A DNA stretch of 64,000 nt from Propionicimonas sp020161015 (GCF_964266745.1 NZ_CAXWGX010000027.1:273264-337263), one strand, 5' to 3'; shown: positions 8,118 through 16,633, counted from the stretch's first letter. Translations and numbers: made by a program. Notes: generated by a model not told the origin, from the letters alone.

Positions 8118-9605
8118 TCAGGCCACGTCGACGTCGACCACGTGGTAGCCGGTCGGGCCGTCGGGCAGGACCCCCTGGACCGCGGCCGGCTGGGGCACCC
8201 CGGATCCGTCGAACGCGCGGGCGGCGAGCCGGTGGCGCCCGCTGGTCGCGTTCCACGGCAGGTACCACTGCCGCCAGTAGTCGAGGCCGACGTCCGGGCC
8301 GAGCCGGGCGTCCTGCCACGGCCCGCCGTCCACCTGGACCTGCACGCGGCTCACGCCCCGGTGGGTCGCCCAGGCGACACCGGCGACGACCGTCGTCCCG
8401 GCGAGGATGCGCCCGGTGGGGGTGTCGATGCGGGTCGCGGTCTTGACCGGCGCCTGCTCCGCCCAGCCCCGGGTGGTCCAGTACGCCTGTTCGGCGGCGA
8501 AGGTGGTCACCGTGAGCCGGGTCAGCCACTTCGTTGCGCCCACGTACCCGTAGAGGCCGGGCGTCACCAGGCGGGCGGGGAAGCCGTGCTCCGCGGTGAG
8601 CGGACGTCCGTCCATGGCGATCGCGACCATCGCGTCCCGCCCGTCGAGCAGGACAGCGAGGGGGGTGCTGGCAGTGAAGCCGTCGGTAGAGGCGCTGAGC
8701 ACCTGGTCCGCACCGGGGGACGGCTGGGCGCGGGCGAGCAGGTCGGCCACCCGGACACCGGTCCAGCGCGTGCTGCCGCAGTAGGGACCGCCGATCTCGT
8801 TGGAGACGCAGGTGAGGGTGATGTCCCGCTCGATCATCGGCAGCGCCAGCAGCTCGTCGCAGGACAGGGAGAACGGGCGGGCCACCATGCCGGTGACCTC
8901 GAGCCGCCAGGCCCCCGGGTCGAGCTGGGGCACGAGCAGGGCGGTGTCGATCCTGTAGAAGTCCTTCACCGGCGTGCGCAGCGGCGTCACCCCGGCGACG
9001 GTCGCCTCCAGGCCTGCCGGCAGCGGGGGAGCCGGGGTCGCGGCGGACGGCAGGGTGACCCCGGCCGGCGGCCGGCCCCCGGCCCCGCCGAAGGTCGCCG
9101 TGACGGCCGCCGCGGCCACCCCCGCGCCCGCGGTGAGCACCAGGCGACGGTCGGGGCCGGCGTGATCCGGCGGGTGCGACAGCGTGGACGCCCTGCGGTG
9201 GTGCCACCGGAGGATCCCGGCGGCCACCAGCGCGGCGGCCAGGCTGGGCAGGAAGGCGAGCGGCCCGGCGTCCGGACGGGTGAGCGCCGCGGCGATGCCG
9301 GTCGCGCCGAGGAGGGCAGCGGTGAGGTCGCCCAGCGGCCGCCACCGGCGAGAGCCCAGCCCGGCGAGCACGCCGAGAACGCCGACGGCGAGGGCGACGA
9401 CGGCCACGAGAACGGCCTTGTCCGCGGTCCCCAGGGTGGACGCCGCCCACTCCTTCAGTGCCGGCGGCGCGAGGTCGATCACCGCGGAGCCGACCGCGAT
9501 CAACGGGGCCGAACCGGGCGCGACCAGCGCGCCGAGCACCTGGCCCGCAGCGAGGCCCGCGCCGGCGGCGGTGAGCCCGGCGAGGCCGCTGTCGAGGCGG
9601 GTCAC
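8118..9605 (-). CDS. Membrane-anchored molybdopterin-dependent oxidoreductase (sulfite-oxidase-like)
   Basis: A 495-residue protein with two parts. About residues 1-170 hold several hydrophobic helices rich in Ala, Gly, Leu and Val. The rest is a sulfite-oxidase-type fold: FYRIDTALLVPQLDP, WRLEVTGMV, ITLTCVSNEIGG, ENGFPARL-like EHGFPARLVTPGLYGY, KWLTRL and a C-terminal dimerisation-type domain (VQVQVDGGPW). Cys266 in TCVSNEIGG is the expected molybdenum ligand. The substrate is unknown and no cytochrome subunit adjoins it. The GTG start is preceded by GATACT with a 6-nt gap, consistent with leaderless transcription. It lies downstream of lacI but is separated from it by a strong hairpin. Confidence 0.85.
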   Translation of the reverse strand: MTRLDSGLAGLTAAGAGLAAGQVLGALVAPGSAPLIAVGSAVIDLAPPALKEWAASTLGTADKAVLVAVVALAVGVLGVLAGLGSRRWRPLGDLTAALLGATGIAAALTRPDAGPLAFLPSLAAALVAAGILRWHHRRASTLSHPPDHAGPDRRLVLTAGAGVAAAAVTATFGGAGGRPPAGVTLPSAATPAPPLPAGLEATVAGVTPLRTPVKDFYRIDTALLVPQLDPGAWRLEVTGMVARPFSLSCDELLALPMIERDITLTCVSNEIGGPYCGSTRWTGVRVADLLARAQPSPGADQVLSASTDGFTASTPLAVLLDGRDAMVAIAMDGRPLTAEHGFPARLVTPGLYGYVGATKWLTRLTVTTFAAEQAYWTTRGWAEQAPVKTATRIDTPTGRILAGTTVVAGVAWATHRGVSRVQVQVDGGPWQDARLGPDVGLDYWRQWYLPWNATSGRHRLAARAFDGSGVPQPAAVQGVLPDGPTGYHVVDVDVA

Positions 9606-9616
9606 CGGGCCAGTAT

Positions 9617-9648
9617 CCCCGCGCCCGACGGGCCGTCCGGGCGCGGGG
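9617..9648 (-). terminator. Hairpin between the LacI gene and the molybdoenzyme gene
   Basis: Perfect 11-bp arms (CCCCGCGCCCG / CGGGCGCGGGG) enclose a 10-nt loop. It lies after the LacI stop and 11 nt before the molybdoenzyme start, so it probably ends lacI transcription. There is no U tract. Confidence 0.55.
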
Positions 9649-9674
9649 GAGTGGGCACTGTTGCCCAGGCGGGG

Positions 9675-10712
9675 CTAGTGGGGTGCGGCGTGTGTGGACG
9701 CGCGCACGATCAGCTCGGGCCGGAAGAGCAGTTCGGTGCGCGGTCCGGGATTGCCGTCCATCTCGCCGAGCATGGCGGCGACCACCGCCTGGCACATCGC
9801 GCCCACGGGCTGGTGGACGGTGGTCAGGGGCGGGTCGACGAAGGCGATCAGCGGGGAGTCGTCGTAGCCGATCACCGAGACGTCCTCGGGCACGGAGAGC
9901 CCCTTGCCCCGCACGCCCCGGATCGCCCCCAGCGCCATCAGGTCCGACCCGCACACCAGCGCGGTGTGGCCGGACTCGACCAGGCGCTCGGCAGCGGCGT
10001 GTCCCCCTTCGAGGGTGTACAGGGTGCGGAAGATGTGGGGCTCGGGGTCGTCGATACCGAGGTGGTCGGCCAGGGCCGTGCCGAACGAGGCGATCTTCCG
10101 CTGCGCGGGCACCAGGCGGTCCGGGCCGATCACCAGGCCGACGCGGGTGTGCCCGAGGGAGGCCAGGTGGCGGATCGCACTGTCCATGCCGGCCGCCTCG
10201 TCGGTGGCGACGAACGTGCCGTCCACCCCGGGCGCCCAGCCGTTGACGAACGCGAGCGGGATGCCCCGTCCCCGCAGGTCGTGATAGCGGTCGAGGGACG
10301 CGGAGGAGTCGGCGTGCAGGCCGGAGACGAAGATGATCCCGGAGACGCCCTGGCCGAGCAGCAGCTCGATCGACTCGTCCTCGGTCGTGCCGCCGGGGGA
10401 CTGTGTGCACAGCAGCGGGGTGTACCCGTGCTGCGACAGCCGGGACTCCAGGCCCTGGGCGAAGGCGGGGAAGATCGGGTTGTTGAGCTCGGGAACGACC
10501 ACCCCCACCAGTCCGCTGGTCTTGTGCCGCAGGATCGCGGGGCGCGCGTAGCCCAGCATGTCGAGGGCTGCCAGCACCGAGCCGCGGACCTCGTCGCCCA
10601 CGCCCGGCTTCCCGTTGAGGACCCGCGAGACCGTGGCGGTGCTCACGCCGGACAGTTCCGCGATGTCGAGCAACCGGGGCTTGGGCGCCCCCGCTGCGCG
10701 CTTGTGTGCCAT
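9675..10712 (-). CDS. LacI-family transcriptional regulator
   Basis: A 345-residue LacI/GalR repressor. The N-terminal helix-turn-helix reads LLDIAELSGVSTATVSRVLNG (about residues 14-34, shown in two overlapping pieces in the family signature DIA...SxATVSRVLN), followed by a hinge and a periplasmic-binding-protein-like effector domain with GVVVPELNNPIFP, GIIFVSGLH and VIGYDDSPL. A GGAGC Shine-Dalgarno precedes the ATG. It is divergent from the sugar ABC transporter, with about 190 bp between starts, so it most likely represses that cluster and responds to its sugar. The inducer cannot be named with certainty; maltose or a maltodextrin is likely from the transporter type. Confidence 0.9.
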   Translation of the reverse strand: MAHKRAAGAPKPRLLDIAELSGVSTATVSRVLNGKPGVGDEVRGSVLAALDMLGYARPAILRHKTSGLVGVVVPELNNPIFPAFAQGLESRLSQHGYTPLLCTQSPGGTTEDESIELLLGQGVSGIIFVSGLHADSSASLDRYHDLRGRGIPLAFVNGWAPGVDGTFVATDEAAGMDSAIRHLASLGHTRVGLVIGPDRLVPAQRKIASFGTALADHLGIDDPEPHIFRTLYTLEGGHAAAERLVESGHTALVCGSDLMALGAIRGVRGKGLSVPEDVSVIGYDDSPLIAFVDPPLTTVHQPVGAMCQAVVAAMLGEMDGNPGPRTELLFRPELIVRASTHAAPH

Positions 10713-10804
10713 CTTGCTCCGTTCCCGACTGCATCGTCGCGGCAGAAACGTATCGGATCAGGGGAGGTCCCTGTAACCGTTATCATCTCGACTCGGTAAC
10801 GATC

Positions 10805-10820
10805 GCGCAATGCGTTGCGC
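10805..10820. promoter_or_regulatory. Candidate LacI-type operator (GCGCAA-N4-TTGCGC)
   Basis: A perfect 6-bp inverted repeat with a 4-nt spacer lies in the lacI / ABC importer divergent gap. An overlapping CGTTGC...GCAACG repeat (10813-10833) gives a second possible half-site pair. CG-centred GCAA/TTGC operators are usual for LacI-family repressors of sugar uptake in Gram-positive bacteria. Confidence 0.5.
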
Positions 10821-10900
10821 AAATCCTGCAACGCGGTACTACGCTGCCGGTACACAGCCGCCTCCCTCGGCGGCCGATGCCATCAACGAAGAGGAGCATG

Positions 10901-12142
10901 ATGCGAAGGAGCATCGTCAGTCTTGGAGTCGTCACCGCGATCGTGGCGCTCAGTGCATGTTCAACCACGCCCGCCGCACCGTCGTCCAGCGCGCCCGCCT
11001 CGCCGGCGTCCAGCGCCGCGGCCGACTACAGCGGCACCACCCTGACGGTGTGGGTCGACGACACGCGACTCGCGGCGACCCAGGCTGCGGCGAAGGCGTT
11101 CGAGACCGCCACCAAGGCCAAGGTCGAGCTCGTCAAGAAGAACTTCGCAGACATCCAGGCCGACTTCACCTCCCAGGTGCCCACCGGTAAGGGCCCGGAC
11201 GTGACGATCGGCGCGCACGACTGGCTGGGCAACCTGATCCAGAACGGCGTGGTGGCCCCGATCGAGCTCGGCGACAAGGCCGGAGAGTTCGCCCCGGTGG
11301 CGATCCAGGCCTTCACCCAGGACGGCCAGGTGTACGGCGTCCCGTACGCGATCGAGAACATCGGCCTGATCCGCAACACCAAGCTGGCTCCCGAGGCTCC
11401 GGCGACGTGGGACGACGCCCTCGCCGCCGGCAAGAAGGCCGGCACCAAGTACCCGATCCTGCTCCAGCTCGGCACGACGGGCGACCCCTACACGGCCTAC
11501 CCGCTGCAGACCTCCTTCGGCGCCCCGGTGTTCACCCAGAACGCGGACGGCTCCTACACCAGCGAACTCGCCATGGGCGGCGCCAACGGTGAGAAGTTCG
11601 CCCAGTGGCTCGCCGACCAGGGCAAGTCGGGAGTGCTCGACACCGCGATCACCTACGACATCGCGGTGGACGCCTTCGCCAAGGGCAAGTCGCCGTTCAT
11701 CATTGGCGGCCCCTGGATGCTCGAGAAGTTCAAGGGCCTCGACCTGGCGATCGACGCGATCCCGTCCGCCGGCGGCCAGAAGGCCTCGCCGTTCGTGGGC
11801 GTCCAGGGCTTCTTCATCTCGTCGAAGTCGGCCAACCCGATCGTGGCCAACGACTTCCTGACCAACTACATCGCCACCACCGACGTGCAGTACTCCATGT
11901 ACGAGGCGGGGCAGCGCACGCCGGCCCTGACCAGCGCGGCGGAGAAGGCGGCCGGCGACACGCTCACCGCCGGCTTCGCGAAGGTGGCCGCGGACGCGGT
12001 GCCGATGCCGTCGATCCCCGAGATGGCCTCCGTGTGGACGTTCTGGGGCGTGACGGAGGCGAACATCGTCTCCGGCAAGCAGCAGCCGGTCGCCGGGTGG
12101 CAGAAGATGATCTCCGACATCCAGGCGAAGATCAAGAAGTAG
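10901..12142 (+). CDS. Sugar ABC transporter substrate-binding lipoprotein (maltose/maltodextrin type, MalE-like)
   Basis: A 413-residue exported binding protein. It starts MRRSIVSLGVVTAIVALSAC: a short Arg-rich n-region, a hydrophobic core and a lipobox ending in LSAC give a lipidated N-terminus. The mature part has the cluster-1 fold of MalE/extracellular solute-binding proteins: LTVWVDD, AAAKAFETATKAKVELV, GPDVTIGAHDWLG, YGVPYAIENIGLIRN and FIIGGPWMLEKF. Such proteins bind maltose or malto-oligosaccharides outside the membrane. A GAGGAG lies just upstream; the second of two adjacent ATGs gives the better spacing. It is first in a three-gene cluster with two permeases; no ATPase gene is present, so a shared MsiK/MalK-type ATPase elsewhere is likely. 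Confidence 0.9.
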   Translation: MRRSIVSLGVVTAIVALSACSTTPAAPSSSAPASPASSAAADYSGTTLTVWVDDTRLAATQAAAKAFETATKAKVELVKKNFADIQADFTSQVPTGKGPDVTIGAHDWLGNLIQNGVVAPIELGDKAGEFAPVAIQAFTQDGQVYGVPYAIENIGLIRNTKLAPEAPATWDDALAAGKKAGTKYPILLQLGTTGDPYTAYPLQTSFGAPVFTQNADGSYTSELAMGGANGEKFAQWLADQGKSGVLDTAITYDIAVDAFAKGKSPFIIGGPWMLEKFKGLDLAIDAIPSAGGQKASPFVGVQGFFISSKSANPIVANDFLTNYIATTDVQYSMYEAGQRTPALTSAAEKAAGDTLTAGFAKVAADAVPMPSIPEMASVWTFWGVTEANIVSGKQQPVAGWQKMISDIQAKIKK

Positions 12143-12152
12143 GTTGTCGCCG

Positions 12153-12178
12153 GGGGGCGCCGAGGGATCGGCGCCCCC
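12153..12178 (+). terminator. Stem-loop between binding-protein and first permease genes
   Basis: Perfect 11-bp GC arms (GGGGGCGCCGA / TCGGCGCCCCC) with a GGGA loop sit 10 nt after the MalE-like stop. There is no U tract and the operon continues, so it is more likely an attenuating or mRNA-stabilising hairpin that keeps binding protein in excess over permease. Confidence 0.6.
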
Positions 12179-12206
12179 TGCCGCACACCCGCATCCACCG
12201 ACGATC

Positions 12207-13808
12207 ATGACTGATCTGATGGAACCGGCGGTCGGCGAGACCGCACCCGTGCAGAAGAAGGCCTGGAGCTCACGCGAGTTCGGTGTGGGGTTCGTGGTCA
12301 AGCTGTTCCTGATGGCGCTGGTGAACGCGCTGGGGATCTTCATCCTGCTGGCAGCCTGGCGCGAGGGTTCGTGGGCGGTCTTCGGCGCCATGCTGGTGAT
12401 CCTGCTCGCGCTCGACTGGGTGTACTTCTCGCGCCGGCACACGCTGCCGGCCAAGTACATCGCCCCGGGCGTCGTCTTCCTGCTGGTGTTCCAGGTCTTC
12501 GTGATCCTGTACACCGCCTACATCTCGTTCACCAACTACGGCGACGGGCACAACCTCGACAAGGAACAGGCGATCGCCTCGATCCTGTCCCAGAACGAGA
12601 AGCGGGTCGAGGGTTCGGCCGCCTACCCGCTCACCGTGGTGTACCGCGGCGAGGAGCTCGGCTTCGCCATCGTCGACAACGGCACCGTGAAGGTCGGCAC
12701 GGCCACGCAGGCCCTCGAGCCGGCTCCCGGGGCGACCCTGGCCGGCACGCGGGTGACGGCGGTTCCCGGCTACACGATCGCCACGCAGCAGCAGGTCTTC
12801 AGCAACCAGGCTGCCGTGACCAGCCTCCGCGTCCCGTTCAGTGCGAACGCCGCCGACGGCTCGATCCGCACCCAGAACGGCACGACGGGCTACCTCTACA
12901 CGTCGGTGTTCGTCTACAACGCCGCCGTCGGCACCATGACCGACACGGCGTCCGGCACGGTCTACACCGCGAACGACCGGGGCCAGTTCGTCTCGGCCGA
13001 CGGCAAGTCGCTGGCGACCGGCTGGCGCGTGGCGGTGGGGTTCGAGAACTTCACCAAGGCCGTCACCGACGAGCAGTACGCGGGCCCGTTCTTCCGGGTC
13101 CTGGCGTGGAACCTCGCCTTCGCGCTGCTGTCGGTGCTCACCACGTTCCTGCTGGGCCTGTTCCTGGCCATCGTCATGAACGAGGAGAAGGTGCGCGGCC
13201 GCAAGATCTACCGCACGCTCCTGCTCTTGCCCTACGCGCTTCCGGGCTTCCTCTCGGCGCTGATCTGGTCGGGTCTGCTCAACACGAAGTTCGGCTTCAT
13301 CAACCAGGTCATCCTCGGCGGGGCGGAGATCCCGTGGCTGGACGACCCGTGGCTGGCGCGGCTGTCCGTCCTCGGGGTGAACCTGTGGCTGGGCTTCCCG
13401 TACATGTTCCTGGTGGCCACGGGAGCCCTCCAGGCACTGCCGGCAGACATCAAGGAGGCCGCGAAGGTGGACGGCGCCGGCCCGGTGCGCACCTGGCTGT
13501 CGGTGACGGGGCCGCTGGTGCTGATCACCACGGCGCCGCTGCTGATCGCCAGCTTCGCGTTCAACTTCAACAACTTCACCCTGATCTACATGCTCACCAA
13601 GGGCGGGCCGCGCTTCGGGGACACGTCCGCCCCCATCGGTGCGACCGACCTGCTGATCACGATGGTCTACTCGATCTCGGGCGTGGACGGCTCCGCGCCG
13701 AAGAACTACGGCCTGGCCAGTGCGTTGTCGATCGTGATCTTCGTGCTCGTCGCGGTGATCGCCGGTCTCGGCTTCCGCCAGACCCGCAAGCTGGAGGAGG
13801 TGCTGTGA
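12207..13808 (+). CDS. Sugar ABC transporter permease, MalF-like
   Basis: A 533-residue inner-membrane permease. Three N-terminal hydrophobic helices (FVVKLFLMALVNALGIFILL and following) are followed by a large extracytoplasmic loop (about residues 110-280) comparable to the MalF P2 loop, which contacts the binding protein. A helical core then carries the conserved ABC coupling motif, EAAKVDGAGPVRTW (EAA-x3-G-x9). The length matches MalF. It lies 64 nt after the binding protein gene, across a hairpin, and its stop overlaps the next start (TGATG). The ATG at 12207 starts a typical acidic N-terminus; no strong Shine-Dalgarno is visible. Confidence 0.9.
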   Translation: MTDLMEPAVGETAPVQKKAWSSREFGVGFVVKLFLMALVNALGIFILLAAWREGSWAVFGAMLVILLALDWVYFSRRHTLPAKYIAPGVVFLLVFQVFVILYTAYISFTNYGDGHNLDKEQAIASILSQNEKRVEGSAAYPLTVVYRGEELGFAIVDNGTVKVGTATQALEPAPGATLAGTRVTAVPGYTIATQQQVFSNQAAVTSLRVPFSANAADGSIRTQNGTTGYLYTSVFVYNAAVGTMTDTASGTVYTANDRGQFVSADGKSLATGWRVAVGFENFTKAVTDEQYAGPFFRVLAWNLAFALLSVLTTFLLGLFLAIVMNEEKVRGRKIYRTLLLLPYALPGFLSALIWSGLLNTKFGFINQVILGGAEIPWLDDPWLARLSVLGVNLWLGFPYMFLVATGALQALPADIKEAAKVDGAGPVRTWLSVTGPLVLITTAPLLIASFAFNFNNFTLIYMLTKGGPRFGDTSAPIGATDLLITMVYSISGVDGSAPKNYGLASALSIVIFVLVAVIAGLGFRQTRKLEEVL

Positions 13809-14701
13809 TGGCCGCGACAGCGAAGGCGATCGCGCCCGCCGAGCGACGCAGGATGACGCCGCGGAAGTGGCTGAGCCACCTCGGGTGGCGGCACCTGGTG
13901 GGCCTCGTCGCGGTGGTCTACGCGGCGTTCCCCGTGGTGTACGTGGTGTCCGCGTCCCTGACGACCGACGGGACGCTGACCGGCTCCAACCAGCTGTTCC
14001 AGACGATCTCGGGGGCGAACTTCGCGGCTCTCAACGCGACGAAGTTCTGGGCATGGATGGGCAACACCCTGGTGATCGCTGTCGCGACGGCGATCGGCAC
14101 GGTGGTGATGGGAGCCGCGGCGGCGTACGCGTTCTCGCGCTTCCGTTTCACCGGACGCCGCGCGGGGCTGACCAGTCTCCTGATCATCCAGATGTTCCCG
14201 CAGGTGCTCGCTTTCGTCGCGATCTTCCTGCTCCTGCTCACGCTCGGCGAGGTCGTGCCTGCGCTGGGCCTGGACTCCCGCCTCGCGCTGATCATGGTCT
14301 ACCTGGGCGGAGCGCTGGGGGCGAACACCTTCCTGATGTACGGGTTCTTCAACTCCGTGCCGATGGAGATCGACGAGGCGGCCAAGATCGACGGCGCCAC
14401 GCACGCCCAGACCTACTGGACGATCGTGCTGCCGCTGGTCGTGCCGATCCTCGCCGTGGTGTCGCTGCTGAGCTTCATCTCGTCGTTTGCGGAATTCGTC
14501 GTGGCGCGGGTCGTGCTCCAGACGGAGGAGAACTGGACACTGGCGGTCGGGCTCTACAGCATGGTGTCGTCGCAGAAGGACGCGAACTGGGGCCTGTTCG
14601 CCGCCGGGGCCGTCGTCGCGGCGCTGCCCGTCCTGCTGCTGTTCCTCTTCCTCCAGCGCTACATCGTGTCCGGCCTCACCGCGGGAGCGGTCAAGGGCTG
14701 A
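13808..14701 (+). CDS. Sugar ABC transporter permease, MalG-like
   Basis: A 297-residue permease with about six helices. It has LVAVVYAAFPVVYVVSASL near the N-terminus, the MalG-type periplasmic segment, AYAFSRFRFTGRR, and the coupling loop EIDEAAKIDGATHAQTYW. The C-terminus ends FLQRYIVSGLTAGAVKG, the common ending of carbohydrate uptake permeases (CUT1), which inserts into the binding-protein-facing cavity. It partners the MalF-like protein, and the 1-nt TGATG overlap implies coupled translation. It is the last gene of the cluster before a long hairpin. Confidence 0.92.
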   Translation: MAATAKAIAPAERRRMTPRKWLSHLGWRHLVGLVAVVYAAFPVVYVVSASLTTDGTLTGSNQLFQTISGANFAALNATKFWAWMGNTLVIAVATAIGTVVMGAAAAYAFSRFRFTGRRAGLTSLLIIQMFPQVLAFVAIFLLLLTLGEVVPALGLDSRLALIMVYLGGALGANTFLMYGFFNSVPMEIDEAAKIDGATHAQTYWTIVLPLVVPILAVVSLLSFISSFAEFVVARVVLQTEENWTLAVGLYSMVSSQKDANWGLFAAGAVVAALPVLLLFLFLQRYIVSGLTAGAVKG

Positions 14702-14725
14702 GCGCGGGGGAGCGGTCACCCGGCT

Positions 14726-14787
14726 TCGCTACGCGCGTTTCACGACGCTGCGCGAACCCACGCAGCGTCGTGAAACAGACGTAGCGA
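14726..14787 (+). terminator. Long stem-loop after the ABC importer operon
   Basis: A 16-bp perfect stem (GTTTCACGACGCTGCG at 14737-14752 with its complement at 14761-14776) and an outer 8-bp stem (TCGCTACG / CGTAGCGA), separated by 3-nt internal loops, close an 8-nt loop. It follows the last permease by 25 nt and probably ends the operon or protects its 3' end. Confidence 0.7.
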
Positions 14788-14869
14788 GGGCGCGGTTCAT
14801 CGCGCCACGACGCGGCGCTGTATCGGACGGTCTCTGACACCGACTGAGCGGCCCGGCAGGGGAGTGCGA

Positions 14870-15589
14870 CTAGAGGCCGAGGGCCACCGGTAGCAGGAAG
14901 AGCACGCCCATCGCCCAGATCACGTGCGTGATCACCGGCGCGAGGACGCCGCCGGTGACGCGGCGCTGGAGGCCCACCACCACGCCGACGAGGGCGGCGG
15001 AGAGCACCATCACCGGCAGCCCGGTCGGGATCGTCGTGAGGGCGTAGACGAGGGTCGTGACGAGCATCGCCTGGCGGCCGCCCACGGCCGCGTACAACGC
15101 GCCACGGAAGAACAGCTCCTCGCCGATCGCGTTGAGCAGCGTGAGCAGCACGACGACGGGGAGGAAGCTGAAGTAGGACGGCACGAGCAGGACGGCCAGC
15201 TGGTCGCGCAGGGCCGGCACGGGGCTGGCGAGGGCCGCGACGCCGAGGAAGAGTCCCAGCAGGAGGAGCCCCAGGATGACGGCCTGGAGGACCCCGCGGC
15301 TCGCGCGCTGCCCGTCCCTGCTGTTCGCACTGCCGAGGTAGAGCTTGCCCGACAGCAGGCCGCCGACGATCCAGGTAACGGCCAGGGCGAGCGTCGCCGC
15401 ATAGTAGGCGGGGTTGCCGGGGGACAGCCGCAGGCTCCAGGCCAGCATGAACGAGCCGACGGCGAGCGTCACCGAGGAGATCCAGCGCCGTTGGACCAGG
15501 GCCTCCGCGGACTCCTCGTGGTCCCGGTCCACCCGGTCGACGAGAGCGGCGCGGAAGAACGCCCGCAGCTCGGTGACAGGGTTGATCAC
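14870..15589 (-). CDS. CPBP-family intramembrane glutamic endopeptidase
   Basis: A 239-residue membrane protein with about seven hydrophobic segments. The family motif GEELFFRGALYAA gives the EE-xxx-R of CAAX-protease/bacteriocin-processing (CPBP/Abi) enzymes; a later His in VITHVIWAM is the second motif. These proteins cleave prenylated or small hydrophobic peptides inside the membrane, and many bacterial ones give bacteriocin self-immunity. The GTG at 15589 follows a GAAGGAA ribosome site at good spacing; an ATG 45 nt farther upstream has none. It is transcribed toward the ABC importer, and its target is unknown. Confidence 0.85.
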   Translation of the reverse strand: MINPVTELRAFFRAALVDRVDRDHEESAEALVQRRWISSVTLAVGSFMLAWSLRLSPGNPAYYAATLALAVTWIVGGLLSGKLYLGSANSRDGQRASRGVLQAVILGLLLLGLFLGVAALASPVPALRDQLAVLLVPSYFSFLPVVVLLTLLNAIGEELFFRGALYAAVGGRQAMLVTTLVYALTTIPTGLPVMVLSAALVGVVVGLQRRVTGGVLAPVITHVIWAMGVLFLLPVALGL

Positions 15590-15737
15590 AGTACTGTTCC
15601 TTCGCTCGGGGCGCCGGGGGGCACTGGGCGACATGCTAGTGGTCCCGGACCGGCCGTCCCGGAAGGTGGGGGACCGGACGCGCGGGACGTCGTGTCGGGG
15701 GCCCTCCGGTGGGCCCGGAGCGGCGGACGGGGCGCTC

Positions 15738-16220
15738 TCACGGCGCCTCCGAGCACAGGTCGGCCAGCACGACATCGCCCCGCAGCCCCGCGAGGTCGGC
15801 AGCGGCGAGTTCCACCGACACCTCGGGAAGCCCGCTGCCGCAGTAGAGGACCGAATGTCCCAGCAGGCCGAGGTCGAGCACGAGCGTGGCCCTGGGATCG
15901 TCACAGGCGGGCGTCACTCCGCCCGGCTCCATGCCGAGGACGGCGAGGGTCTCGGTCCCGGCCGGACGCAGGGACGTGCGGGGGACGCCGAGCGCGCGGG
16001 CCAGGTTGCCGTACCGCAGGCGTGCCCGTCCGGGGATCGCGGCGAGCACGATCCGTCCGTCGGGCAGGGTGAAGGCCAGCGTCTTGGCGGAGGTGTCCAC
16101 GTCGAGCCCGGTCAGGTGCAGTTCCGACTCGGTGCGTGCGGCCGGGTGCTCGTGCAGGCGGTGAGCCACACCTGCACGGGCGAGGACGGTGGCGGCGACG
16201 GGAGTGCGTGCGCTGGTCAC
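15738..16220 (-). CDS. YbaK/EbsC-family aminoacyl-tRNA deacylase
   Basis: A 160-residue single-domain protein of the YbaK/ProX type. Visible family segments are an N-terminal helix with VLARAGVAHRLHEHP, AKTLAFTLPDGRIVLAAIPG (the conserved lysine in KTL and the substrate pocket), GVPRTSLRPAGTE, and GGVTPACDDP leading to LLGHSVLYCGSGL. Members hydrolyse Cys- or Ala-misloaded tRNA (Cys-tRNA-Pro, Ala-tRNA-Pro). It is a free-standing proofreader rather than a ProRS domain. It lies upstream of the CPBP protease gene in the same direction, with a gap of about 150 nt. Confidence 0.85.
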   Translation of the reverse strand: MTSARTPVAATVLARAGVAHRLHEHPAARTESELHLTGLDVDTSAKTLAFTLPDGRIVLAAIPGRARLRYGNLARALGVPRTSLRPAGTETLAVLGMEPGGVTPACDDPRATLVLDLGLLGHSVLYCGSGLPEVSVELAAADLAGLRGDVVLADLCSEAP

Positions 16221-16288
16221 AGCAAGGAGTGTGCCCGATCCACGCTCAGCGGGGACCGGGCACCGGACAGTCGTGCGTCAGATGGGGC

Positions 16289-16633
16289 TCAGAAGGAGCG
16301 GACGTGCACGGGGATCGCGGTGAGTCCGCCGGGGATCGGCGACCAGGCCGGACGCGCGGGAGCCGGCGGCGTCGGGGCGGGTGCGGGGGCCTCGTCGTAG
16401 ACGACGACGCCCTGGTACTCGGGGTGGCAGCGAAGGACGTGCTCGACGCCCAGTGCGCGGCTGTGGAAACGGTCGTCGCAGGCGGCGCAGATGAAGCGTT
16501 CGTCGGTCTGGACCACACGGTCCAGCCAACGGTCGAACCGGGCGACCAGCTGGGTGAGGCTCATCTCTTGCGTCCGATCAGTGGGGGGCTTCAGGGGACC
16601 GGTGAGGCTCGGGGGAACCTCTTCAAGTGTCAT
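16289..16633 (-). CDS. Small hypothetical protein with a C2H2-type zinc-finger pattern
   Basis: A 114-residue protein of unknown function starting MTLEEVPPSL. The middle holds LTQLVARFDRWLDRVVQTDE, a likely amphipathic helix, and then CAACDDRFHSRALGVEHVLR ending in CH. The spacing Cys-x2-Cys-x12-His-x4-His is that of a classical C2H2 zinc finger, which is rare in bacteria. The C-terminal third is Pro/Ala-rich. The ATG at 16633 has an AAGGAA ribosome site with a 5-nt gap. It is next to the YbaK gene on the same strand. DNA binding is possible but not shown. Confidence 0.65.
   Translation of the reverse strand: MTLEEVPPSLTGPLKPPTDRTQEMSLTQLVARFDRWLDRVVQTDERFICAACDDRFHSRALGVEHVLRCHPEYQGVVVYDEAPAPAPTPPAPARPAWSPIPGGLTAIPVHVRSF

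Noticed and set aside
1798..10734. Very long open frame on the minus strand (almost 3000 codons)
   Set aside because: It is a high-GC frame with no stops that runs antisense or out of frame across several real genes. Only its last 389 codons are a protein (the MalY-type enzyme).
6840..10799. 1319-codon plus-strand frame opposite the activase and molybdoenzyme genes
   Set aside because: Arg/Gly/Pro/Val-rich shadow of minus-strand genes with clear motifs; no domain of its own.
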